Source: Sperchopsis tessellata (taxonomy: Eukaryota > Arthropoda > Insecta > Coleoptera > Hydrophilidae). From it: a DNA stretch of 34,248 nt. Positions 10,560 through 20,540 of the stretch are shown one piece after another. The stretch covers positions 1-34,248 of the forward strand of contig JAWQRN010000203.1 of assembly GCA_033557685.1 (NCBI GenBank). The letters are read 5' to 3'. The notes under the pieces were generated by a model, which ran no database searches, was not told where the DNA came from, and saw nothing but the letters and a program-made list of their open reading frames with translations. The first letter of the stretch is position 1. The number at the start of each line of letters is the position of its first letter. The translations under genes and the position numbers were made by a program.

Positions 10560-10930
10560 AACTTTAACGCCATTAAAAACAGAAACAAACGAAAAGAAAT
10601 ATATGAATCAACAACACACTAAATTGAAGTTGCAATGAAATAGAAATTGGATAGAAAACATCGGGAATAATGTAATTCCAGAATACATAAAATTCGCATT
10701 AAGTCTAGAACTCAATTTTGCCAGCAAATATAACAATAACAAATTACCACTAAATAATATCATAGCTACTATTAGAATATATTATACAGAAATAGTTACG
10801 ACGTAACAGACAAATTTCAACATTTTAACAACATAGAATATTTAATAAAATTAGTTACGACGTAATAGACAAATTTCAACATTTTAACAACATAGAATAT
10901 TTAATAAAAGAAAACCTGCTAGAGAAAACA
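10560..10930 (+). pseudogene. Penelope-like element N-terminal fragment with a 59-bp tandem duplication
   Basis: The plus strand reads NWIENIGNNVIPEYIKFALS (about 10648-10707) followed by LNFASKYNNNKLPLNNIIATI (about 10713-10775). This is the PLE N-terminal signature, in which a loop with LSLGxKF is followed by LPxxxIIxxIE. It is frameshifted afterwards. A 59-bp unit beginning tagttacgacgtaa occurs twice back to back (10793-10851 and 10852-10910) with one substitution. The peptide around it (VTDKFQHFNNIEYLIKENL) fits the same domain. RT is absent. Confidence 0.6.
10793..10910 (+). repeat. 59-bp perfect-spacing tandem duplication (2 copies)
   Basis: Two adjacent copies of a 59-bp unit begin at 10793 and 10852 and differ at one position (gtaacagac against gtaatagac). 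The low divergence compared with the decayed host fragment suggests the duplication is younger than the surrounding Penelope-like copy. Confidence 0.9.
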
Positions 10931-11834
10931 GTTGCATGAAGACATTTTTTCAGAATTTATTGCTATACAATTCATCCCAGCACCCTCATAGTCATCTCAT
11001 TAAACGTTACCTCATTATATACGTGCATACATCAAACCTTAATACTAATCACACTTCACAAAATATGGGCCAAAATCGAACAATTTATGAGCATTTCTAC
11101 AACAATAACAAATTCATATAGCCCCCAGGGTTGCCAGGGTACGGGTAGCTTAGTAACTATCCGAGTGAAGTAAATTTTTGAATACAAATTTTCAATGTCG
11201 AAAATATAAGTGAACACCTAAATATATTTTATTTGCTCAATGTCTTGTTTTCAGATTATATTAATTTGTTTCTTTGTTTAAAAACTGTCAGAGATTATTA
11301 TTGTTGTCAAAATTAGAGCCCAGCAGCACCTACAACTGTGGAGACCCATAGTTTAAGGGCCTCGTCAGTCCATAATAATTTTAATTTTTCTTGGTCTACT
11401 ACTTCACAACATTATTTCTAAAACATTATTCTTTTTTGTAAAAACAAAAAGGCGCAATTCTTTGAAATTATATGAATAACGTTTTTCAGTAGTAGGTAGT
11501 ATTAATAAAAACTCTGTATCGTTTCTACGAGGGTCGGTGCACAAAATTGTTTGATGCATTTTTAAACTTACTTAATTTAAATTATACTGAAAATGACCAC
11601 ACAATACTGCTATTGAGTGTTTATATTTAAAATTTACAAGAAACAATAATAATCATCTAACGTTTAATATGATTATCCACACGAATACCAACACAAATAG
11701 TGTAGTTTTCAAAAGTTGATTTATTGTCTCGATAATCCAAACCATATTGGACATAAAATATTCGTTAAAATTTTCGTAAATAGTGTAATTCTCAATTAGA
11801 AACAATTTTAAATGTAAATTTAAAATGTTTCATC
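10931..11834. other. Unassigned AT-rich stretch
   Basis: No coding similarity is visible. A short GC-richer segment, agcccccagggttgccaggg (from about 11119), stands out, followed near 11320 by agagcccagcagcacctaca. Both could be parts of an old SINE or MITE but neither repeats elsewhere in the window. Confidence 0.3.
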
Positions 11835-13045
11835 ATTACCATCGAATAGTCATTGGCGTTCACTGCTGGGCGTCCGCCAAAATCTGCTACTCATTTATAT
11901 CTTTCGCCACTTATATTCAGTTCCCTGCAACTCTCTTTTGTCGTCGTACCATCAGGTTGGCGACCTTCACCTGTTTTTTTTTACTACCCGTGGTCTCCAT
12001 ATCTGAAGCCTTTTCGTCCAACGAACATCGTTGAGCATGGCGACATTTTCCCAAAAGCGTTGTGTTTATTTTGATCACATCGCAGATGCCGATTCTTTCT
12101 CTTGTACAGTAATTTCCATTTTCACCCTTAGTTTTTCAGCAGAGTTTTAAGGTTTTCCCATCATAATTTATCACCGACAGACAGATTGCTGAAACGCCTT
12201 TCTCCTCAAGCAATCTTGGGTGTCACTTGTTCTCCAGTCTTCCGAATGCCGCCCATCGCATACCGATTTTCCTTGTTAATTCACAAGTCCAATTCTGACT
12301 TCATGCTATTTTGTACCTTTTTTGCATGGATCTTCCTTTGATCGATCCATCGGGGTTTATTTCTTACTTTTGTAGAGTAGTATGTATTATTCTTCAGTTA
12401 TTTGAAGCATTTCACCCCTATTATTACCTCTCCTTTGGCGTTTTTCAGTTCGAAAATTTCAGATCTCCCTTTTAATATTTGTTTACTTAATAATTACTTG
12501 CTGTTGTTTCTCTCTTTTTCTCTTTTTTGTTAATTCTGTGTTATGTCTTCAAAACTAATTTCCTGACCTCTTTGGATATATTTATGTTTAATCCCACAAT
12601 ATTGTTGAGTGTTGATTTTCTTTACTTCTTATTTTTCTCTGTTGGATTATTAAGTCTTTTGAGTTTTTGCAGAGTTTGTCATTACGTGTTCGTGTTTTGT
12701 GACAGTATTTTCCTTCTACATTTCTTACAACTTCTTTTCATTTTCTGAATATTTCATCAACATTTCTGTGACCTAAGTCAAAATTGTCCAGACAGATAGC
12801 TATCTGTTGCTGGAGTTTGTCGTCGTCAGGACGTGTCTACCTGTTGTTTGCATTTTTCTTTATTTTTGTCAATCATTGGTTACTCGTATTAAGTCTTATT
12901 ATAACTCATACCAATCTATGATCGCTACTCGTTAATAAATTGTTAGATCGCTTATTACGTCTTTCTTGTCCGTTATTATGAAGTCAATTTCATTTTGTGT
13001 TTTCCCGTATTTCTCAGCGGGGAGTATGAGTATATTTTATGTTAA
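11835..13045 (-). pseudogene. LINE with internal deletion: endonuclease end joined to RT C-terminus
   Basis: Minus strand from about 13000: KTQNEIDFIITDKKDVISDL then RVAI-DWY is the last part of a LINE endonuclease (usual NEIDYIxTDKxxxxxDVxxxxRxxxxSDHR). Downstream comes a Lys/Arg-rich stretch (about 12750-12440) of the EN-RT linker. The RT palm is not found. At about 12285 the C-terminal block ELTRKIGMRWAAFGRLE appears, followed by a basic region and GKCRHAQRCSLDEKASDMET near 12000. The copy therefore lacks the catalytic RT core. The order of the remaining blocks is normal. The open frames on the plus strand here are shadows. Confidence 0.75.
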
Positions 13046-13239
13046 ATATTTTATATTTCCTTGTGATTGTGTAATAGAATGTGCTAATATAGCAGCATTT
13101 TTATTGCAAAAGAAATATTTCCCAGCTAATACTAAAATAACCAGATAAAATAAACAACGTATCTACAAATAAATGAGCTCCCTATGACCCCTATCGCAAT
13201 TTCAGTTAGAATAACTTAGTTTTAATAAAATAAAATTCA

Positions 13240-13690
13240 ATATACCATTATTCAAAAGGTTCATCTACGAATATATTACTGCGACAACATATAAAAATAC
13301 TCCACCAGCTCAATAGTTATAATAACCATATCTAATGCACACGAGAAATAGAAATAAATTAAAATTAAGCTTTTTATATATGCCAATAACTAACAATAAT
13401 AATAAGATCACAACCGCCTGTTACACAAAACCTAAATTGTTAGGAAAAATAATCTCGTTACAAAACAAGAACCACCCATTAATCGTCATTAATGGCTTAT
13501 TATAACAAAAAACAAACAAAACAAAATCATAACTGATACCGATTAAATATCCTTACACTATCATACATAGAATAATATTCAGAATAACTACAAAATATAT
13601 TCAAACCCCATAAAATTAAAAATGTACACAGACACAAAAAGAACCTAAAAGAACTTTACAACAAACTAACTACATCCAACCTACACTAAA
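13240..13690 (+). pseudogene. Penelope-like element fragment: RT C-terminus
   Basis: The plus strand reads RNRNKLKLSFLYMPITNNNN (about 13343-13402) then KITTACYTKP, and after a short break GKIISLQNKNHPLIVINGLL. This follows the PLE pattern N-K-x-x-FLDM-x-I, K-I-x-T-x-W-Y-x-KP, SGRxxNxxSxHPxxxKxxxxxxLxxR. The W is replaced by C and the SGR is degraded. A stop follows at about 13500, with weaker similarity to 13690. Neither the RT palm nor the GIY-YIG domain is present. Confidence 0.65.
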
Positions 13691-13699
13691 AAACATGTA

Positions 13700-14885
13700 A
13701 TTTAAAAATAAGAATACAAAGATTGCGAAAAATTAAGTATAATCAAGTATAACAATATTTGAAAAATAGATCAGAACTTTAAAAAAATATCATCTAGACA
13801 CATAATTTAACTTTAACTTTGAAAATATAAGTATGAAATCACTACGAGTAGTATTCTCATGAATTCTCCTAATGTTTCCACTTTATTTTTAATTTTACCT
13901 ACCTTTTATGTAGATTATATGAAGTGTAACCTCCCTCATGACTCGAAACATCGATTTCACTTTAGTTGCCTTAAATTATTTTGAAACTCACGTTCGAATC
14001 TGTGTTACTTTTATAGACGCCCTAGCTACAAAATTGATGACCAGAAAAACGTTTGGCAGATTCATTAATTATGTTTCATATTACTGCTACAGACAAAATT
14101 AACTTACCTACCCCGATGAAAAACCACATAAAACGTATTGCACACTTGATTTTTCAAAGAAATTGTCAATTTTTTTTTTAGTAACAAGTATCCTCCCACT
14201 CTGGTCCTTAAGTTGATTTTCTCCATTTGCGTGTACACCAATATCTACCAGCCTGTTTCATTTAACACCTCACAGCTAAGAATACTATCCAGAAATATTA
14301 CCATAGATTTTCACAAAAGATCGCTAAGGTCTTCAACAATTCTATCCATACTATATCGAACTATAACTTACACAGGTAAAATCATTCTCATCTTTCAAGG
14401 ATAAGGTGCTTATTATTTTGAAACGTAATAGTATAAAATATCTTAATTTTGATAAATATGAGCCAAACAACAAAACGTTTAAAAAGACGTATCACATAAC
14501 ATTATAATGATTTCAGGGTCACGAGTTACTCACATGGCAACCCAAAATCACGGAATGGGTATGAGAGATATTGAAACTCTTGAGGTTGAGACCTTTTACT
14601 TTTTCTAAGGTCATACAATTGCAGCAAGTAAAGTCGTAACACCATGATTTTAAAAACATATTCACACAAATTCACTGAAACTTTAACAGAATATTTACCA
14701 CTTTATGTTCAGTTGTTTTCCCTTGTCTCTTATTTTTATTCACTTTCCCATTCACACTTATTTTTTGCTGAAGTAATTCATACGTGTTACATTCCGATAT
14801 ATCTAGGCATCCTATATTGCCAACAGTAGATACGCTTCAAAACTCTTTCTAGGTTAAAACGGCATTACGTGTGCTTAAATACTTT
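13700..14885. other. Unassigned AT-rich stretch
   Basis: Short open frames (14213-14404 and 14644-14829) lack recognisable motifs or codon bias. I see no RNA gene, repeat pair or transposon end in this stretch. Confidence 0.3.
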
Positions 14886-14888
14886 GTA

Positions 14889-15443
14889 CAGAATGATTTA
14901 CTATATTTTACCCCCCTAACTTTTTTGTTAAATGTGCTATAAAAAAAATTACATTCAAAAGTTGTAGGGTTTTATCTATATATATATTATTAATACTACT
15001 TAGAAACAATTGCTTGCATAAGCCGCGTGATATAAGAATGGAGGTGATTTTTTTTAAAGAGAACAGCCTGTATATTTTTACATTTTTTCTTATATCCTTT
15101 TCTTCTGATTTGAAATATATAAGGGTTGATAGGTCTAGCTGAAATAGTTTTTGACGTATTTGACCTTGAAAATGCTCTAAATATGGTTTGGCTGATGACC
15201 TATGATAGCATTGTTTCTTTTTTACCATTGTTGTTGTTTGACATTTGTTAGTAGTATTTCTTCAAAATGGGCTACATAAAAGCCGAAAAGTTTGAAATAT
15301 CTTCCCTTTATTTAAAAAACAATAAAAATAAAATTTAGTAAAATATAGATGAAACACTACAAATTTTGTATTTAACTTTTCTTATAACTTTTATAATAAA
15401 AGAGTTAAGAGGAGGGAAGGTCAAAATATAGTGAATCACCCTG
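14889..15443. mobile_element. MITE-like nonautonomous DNA transposon with TA flanks
   Basis: The left end cagaatgatttactatattt (from 14889) and the right end read in reverse, cagggtgattcactatattt (from 15443), are inverted repeats with about 18 of 22 matching bases, and similarity continues in the next purine/pyrimidine-rich bases. Both ends are flanked by TA (14887-14888 and 15444-15445), the target duplication of Tc1/mariner-type elements. The body is 555 bp and AT-rich. A 106-residue open frame on the minus strand (14908-15228) starts inside the element but has no transposase motif, so I do not call it a gene. Confidence 0.75.
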
Positions 15444-15564
15444 TACATCCCCCCTTCATGAAATTATTTTTCCAACATTTATTGGCGTAGTCAAGAACAA
15501 CTTTTTGTTTTGTATAACATCTCATTTGCATGATATAACTAACTTAACATGTATATTATAGATA

Positions 15565-15569
<5 letters not shown>

Positions 15570-15614
<45 letters not shown>
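15570..15614. repeat. (AT)n microsatellite
   Basis: An almost uninterrupted AT dinucleotide run of about 45 bp. It lies between the MITE-like element and the second gypsy element. Confidence 0.95.
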
Positions 15615-15779
15615 CCACACTTCGTCACAAGAAGAAAATTATGAGGATAAAATAAAAAGTTTTTAATTTAACACTTTCTGAAAATAATGGATTAGATGAT
15701 ATTAGTCTTTAATATTCATGTATGTTTTTACACTACTGACCTTATGGCTACTTCACACGCTGTCCTTCTGTAAAGGTCT

Positions 15780-17050
15780 ACAAGAAGAGAGAAAAATCAA
15801 TTAATAAATGAACTATTATAAAGAAGACCATACCTCTCTCGAAACTATAATGAAACAAATTGAAAAGCCAAATAGGCAATTGGAAAAAAAATCCCTAGAG
15901 ATTCATGTTATTGAATAAAACATAATAAAAAAATGTATTGACAGTACACAAATACTGACTACAAATTAAAAATTTGTTAGAAGCAAATAGACATGAAAAT
16001 GCGCCATGCAAGATAGTGGCATATACAATTCAAACAGTCATAATCTCCTTAACCTTCCCATAATACACAACCCATTTCAGATGACAATATTGATTCAAAA
16101 ATTATCACTAATTGTTCAATTTTAATTTATAAAACCACTTAATGGCAGTTGTATTACTGCTTTCAGTTTGGCAATCCTAGATCAACAACCGTCATTATTA
16201 TATGAAGAGGGTAATATTAGCACAAACGTTATCAATGAAGTAGAATACCAAATATACATTCATACAATCAATTCAAATATAAAGAAAACAATTTAACAAC
16301 TTTCAAATGAAACGTTTTCGGATTATTTTAAACGCGTCGAAAAAATTATAAATGATTGTAAACAAGCAGAAATATAACACTGTATAAATGCATACCTAGT
16401 TTAAAAAGAGGAATAAACATACAAATAACCAATAATATACGTATTGCAAACTAAAAAATCATGATATATATAATAGTAAAAAACTAAATTATAATAACAA
16501 TAATAACAGGCACAACCAAAATAAAACAAAATTCTATTAATTTTAACATAAGTAAAAATTTTGCAAATATAAGTTCGTCATATAATTTTCAAAACAAAGT
16601 TTATAATAATTACAAATATAAAGGTCACACAACAAATGAATGTCGACGAAAATCAATTTATAATCCTAATCCAAAAGTAAATTCTTCAAGGGACCTCGAT
16701 GACCCCTCCCCCCGTCAGACTCAATTCTTCAAGAAGCAACTCCGAAACGAAATAAATTACATAACTTTCAATGTCGAATATCACGGAACAAAATTTTTAA
16801 ATATTTTTCATTTGAAACTCTGAACTCCTCAAATAAATACGTCAGATTTGTATTAGATATAGGTGTTGCAAATTATTTAATTAAACATACAGCTTCAATA
16901 TCAGATGGAACATTTTTTAATAAAACAGACATTATTGAACTTCATGATATTAACCCAAATTTTTCTAATACTACATCAAGACCAGCACTAATTTTTATCA
17001 ATCAATAATTTTGATATAAAACATAAAGTTCGTACAATAAGTTCTTTTAA
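15780..17050 (+). pseudogene. Gag, zinc knuckle and protease relic of the second gypsy element
   Basis: Gag is only suggested by a NETFSDYFKRVEKIINDCKQ block (about 16304-16363), with NEVEYQIY-HTINSNIKK before it. The zinc knuckle reads YKYKGHTTNECRRK (about 16613-16654): the H and last C are kept and the first two Cys are lost. The protease reads YVRFVLDIGVANYLIKHTAS (about 16840-16899), where DTGA is usual, so the active-site triad is altered to DIGV. It continues with NKTDIIELHDINPNF and FDIKHKVRTISSFKI near 17010. These match the flap and C-terminal strands of this protease family. Confidence 0.7.
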
Positions 17051-17555
17051 AATTTCAACTTAATGAAGGAATAGTAGGTTTGTTGTTTTGATAGAATATT
17101 CAAATGAAGAAGTACAAATAAATAACTTTGAAACATATTTAATAACGAAACAAAGGACCCAAACGAATCAGCAGAAACATAATATGATAAATTTTAAGAA
17201 CAAAAAAATTGAAAATATAAATAATAATATTCTAAAATAAATTAATTGCGATTTATTTTAAATACCTAATGTATATTCTTCAGAACACTGTGTATCAAAT
17301 GATATGCAAAGTAATGATGACTTAGCACTTTTAATGGAGTTGATGAACTACTAAAACAAAAATGAGATGAAAATTCGAAATATTAAAGAAAGAACGCTGT
17401 CTGATATTTAAATTTTGGAGAAACACATTCAATATTAAATCTTTATCAAACTCCTTCACATTTATTTCATTTGATAATTTTTTAAATGATAACTTAACTT
17501 CAACACAAACTTTAAAACATTGTAAGCCAACAAAGCGTACTTTTCATTACCAAAT

Positions 17556-18060
17556 GTGATAAAATTAAGTACCGTACATAGAAACACAAAAATCAAGCTA
17601 TACAAAACTCTCATACGAACAGTTGCCATATATGGATGTGAGACATTAACGCTAACAAAAAAACTCAGAGTATGTTTAATGTGTTTAAGAGGAAAGTACT
17701 ACAACGAATCTATGGACCTATCAACGAGAGCAGATAATGGAGGATAAGATACAATTCTGAATTATCAGACCTGTATAAGTGTGTGGATCTTGTCAGCTTT
17801 ATTAAGATAAAAAGATTCCAGTAGGCAGGTTCACGTTCAACGGATGCAGAACAGAGTGGCAGAGCGGACTTTTGAGGGCGCAGTGGAAGGCAGAAGACCG
17901 GTAGAAAATCCGAGGAAGAGATGGATGGAGGGTGTGCGAGAGGATGCCAGAAAGTTTTTACAGGAGAGAAGCTGGAAAGGTGTAGCAATGCAGAAAGTAG
18001 AGTGGGGAGCAAGGCTGAATGCGGCCCGGGCCAAATTTGGGATGTAGCGCCAATAGAAGA
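17556..18060 (+). mobile_element. LINE 3' end inserted in the second gypsy RT
   Basis: Translations from two frames give HRNTKIKLYKTLIRTVAIYG then CETLTLTKKL, the C-terminal block after the LINE RT palm (usual KxKLYKTxIRPVxTYGxETWTLTKK). After a break, NRVAERTFEGAVEGRRPVEN, PRKRWMEGVREDARKF and QERSWKGVAMQKVEW run from 17845 to a stop at 18045-18047. The tail is GAAGAAGAA-rich (18053-18064). Gypsy RT coding resumes at about 18090. The LINE is 5'-truncated. The open frame 17844-18047 is almost intact, so this insertion seems younger than its host. Confidence 0.85.
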
Positions 18061-18089
18061 AGAATCCCAACGACTTCAGATATTCCTAT

Positions 18090-19230
18090 TCTTACATGAA
18101 AAATTAAATTGATAAATTGTTACAAGAAAATATAATACAACCCTCTTGCTCCCCTTGGACAAGCCCAGATGGATAGAAAAAATCAGAAGCTCAAATAAAA
18201 AGAAATTGAGATTAATCATCGTCTTTTGCAAACTAAATGAAGTTACTTTATTAGATTCATATCGTTTACCAAATACTGACAAAATATCAAATATGAAACG
18301 CAATTATTTTACAACTATTGACTTAGTTTTAACAACATATAAACGTTAGAAAAAGATAAATCAAAAACTGTTTTTACTATTCCACAAGAACTCATAATGT
18401 TCATTAAAATGACACTTAATCATAAAAATGCTCCAGCAACATTTCAAAGATTAATTAATATAGTATTTACATGTTTAATTGGTTCAAATTATTTGTTTAT
18501 TTATATAATATAATAAGTTATGATCAATCATTACAAGACGATAACAGATTGGAACAACGTATTCTAAAACTTCAAATGTAAATTTTTATATAAACAAATA
18601 CTATATATAAGACATACAATTGAAATGAAGGTCAGAATGCAAAGCCAAACAAAATTGAAGCAATGACAAAAACATCAACCCACAAAAATCAAAAACATAT
18701 TAAATAATTTTTAGGAACAGTTGGATGTAATAAAAAATTTCTAAATAATTAAACCATTAACAATATTATTAAAGAAAGAACATAAACAGACACAAAGATG
18801 AATCATTCCAGACATTAAAAACTATTCGTATAAATATAAACCAATATTAAAATATTCAGATTTTACTAAACCATAGATCCTTCAAAATATGCTATTGGAT
18901 CAGTATTTGCATAAGGCGAAATTGGAAAATATTTACCCATTGCATATTTTTTAAAACATTAAATAATGTAAAACAAAAATATTCAATGACTGAAAAAAAT
19001 TATTAGCAATTGTAATCTCATTTCACCACTTCAGACCTTATCTTTACGATTATAAATTTAAACATGTACTAAATTATAAGCTTTTACTTTGGTTAGATAA
19101 TTGTAAAGGTGCATTAAAACGATTATTATGATTATTTAATTAATAGATTCTGTATATAAAATAATACATAAAAAAGTAAAATTAAATTTAAATGTGGACG
19201 CACTAAACAGAACTAAATAAAATAATAATA
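18090..19230 (+). pseudogene. RT and RNase H relic of the second gypsy element
   Basis: RT begins with DKLLQENIIQPSCSPWTSP (about 18108-18166), then RLIIVFCKLNEVTLLDSYRL (usual RLVxDFRKLNxxTxxDxYPL) and YFTTIDLVLTTYKR (about 18305-18347). The block APATFQRLINIVFT is at about 18430. The catalytic YLDD is not seen. HIKQFLGTVGC is around 18700-18730. RNase H shows DPSKYAIGSVFA (about 18885) and PIAYF, then YSMTEK and an FHHFRPYLYDYKFK-like block (about 19020-19060). LNVDALNRTK (about 19190-19220) matches the usual ADALSR end. Frames change often. Confidence 0.75.
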
Positions 19231-19473
19231 ACAATTTGTAATCTTAAAACATTCCACCAGCAAAACTCGAAATTTCAAAGCCCATATTAATTTCTTCCTC
19301 TAAAGTAATTAGCTTACTAAACCCTTTTGCCAATGAATATATTTCAGCAGCTAGCTCAAATACTGCGAAGGCGGGATCGTGAATTACCCAAACTTATGAT
19401 CCACGATTGAAAACCAAAAGCACACCTAGCTCTATATTGGACACCAGTTTGAGAAAGAAGTACTCAAATAAAA

Positions 19474-19492
19474 ATATATATATATATATATA
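19474..19492. repeat. Short (TA)n microsatellite
   Basis: A TA run of about 19 bp that follows the last recognisable part of the second gypsy element. Confidence 0.9.
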
Positions 19493-20140
19493 CAGCCCTT
19501 GAGAGCAGTTGACACTATTAGGTTTGCTTTAGTCGCTCTTGACTATCATGATATATACTTGTATCTGAAATTAGGTAGATTTGTGATGATATTATTAGCC
19601 TGAATTTCAATTATGGTAGTTGGATCTCATTCGTATGTCAAGATCAAGAAAGCCGTTGTTTGACTTTTTTAAATATTTGAACCTGTCGTAAATAACTGTC
19701 AGTTATCCTTGCAATGGTAATGCCTTCAATTGAATTAAGACATTTACGTGTATGACTATATCTATAGATAAAATCTAATAAATTTTCCACTCTTTATGAT
19801 TTTGAATATAAAGTAGATCCAGTGAAGTCAATTGTCGAATTTTTGAAGCATTCCATTTCTTAAAATGGTGTGACAGTACATTTTTAATGGTGTTTATCTA
19901 TCTTTTTGTCTATAATGTATGTTCTAGTATTATAACATATTGTAGTTGTTCAGGTAAGTTTTTACTATTATAATTAGCAATTCACGTGTGGTTAGTTTTT
20001 TTTTTGTGGGTTTTGCATTAGTTTAGTAAGCAATATTTTTCAAATGCTTCATTTCCAAAAAATATATTGTTTGTATTAGAATTTGTATTTTTTATGCTGT
20101 ATCTACTGTAGTATAACTGCTTATATATAATTATCCCTCA
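19493..20140. other. Unassigned AT-rich stretch
   Basis: No motif is recognised on either strand. The minus strand has a fairly long stop-poor run in 19500-19800 (ending SRATKANLIVSTALKG near 19500), which might be a decayed reading frame, but I cannot assign it. Confidence 0.25.
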
Positions 20141-20540
20141 AAAATTTAATAGACCGATACAAATATTTTGGCATGGCGCATATGGTGGATGCGCACATCA
20201 GAATTGAATGTTTGTTCAAAGAGTTAATATTTGCTCATTTGGAGTTCTCATATGCTAATCCCTCTGGCTCACAATATTTGCAAATACAGAACATAAATGT
20301 GAACACAGTGAACAGTGAATGTCTTCAGGTTTTGCGGGAGATAACAGTGCGTTGGCTTTTATTTTTGCCAACGTATCCGTTGCATGGGACATTAAAAGTC
20401 CTAAGGTATAAACTGCCTTGTATCTCTTAGAAGTGCTAGATGTGTGTGCCAACCAGCTCTAGAAATTACTAATTATAGACTGATATATATCTCTGAAGTG
20501 CTAGCCTTAGAATAAATTTATCAATTTTACAGTATGTTCC
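20141..20540. other. Unassigned island, less AT-rich than its surroundings
   Basis: Both strands carry an open frame here (plus 20173-20430, minus 20255-20452), without recognisable motifs. Two similar short segments occur at about 20419-20440 (tatctcttagaagtgctaga) and 20487-20505 (tatctctgaagtgctagcc), which suggests a repeated unit. The base composition looks less AT-rich than the flanks. It could be a fragment of an unrecognised element or an old exon. Confidence 0.3.

Larger units (their letters stand above)
15780..19230 (+). mobile_element. Second degraded gypsy-type retrotransposon, interrupted by a LINE
   Basis: Gag, zinc-knuckle remnant, protease, RT and RNase H occur in gypsy order on the plus strand. 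The sequence is unlike that of the first element (its RT has PSCSPW and FTTIDL rather than FCVDY). No integrase was recognised and no LTRs were identified. The RT is split by a LINE 3' end at 17556-18060. Stops and frameshifts are everywhere. The 3' end is put near 19230, where the end of the RNase H-linker block is last visible. Confidence 0.8.

Noticed and set aside
14908..15228. 106-residue minus-strand open frame
   Set aside because: It lies inside the MITE-like element, has no transposase or other motif, and is not matched by any known family that I recognise.
20173..20452. Overlapping open frames on both strands
   Set aside because: No motif, and both strands open equally; noted as an unexplained island and not called as genes.
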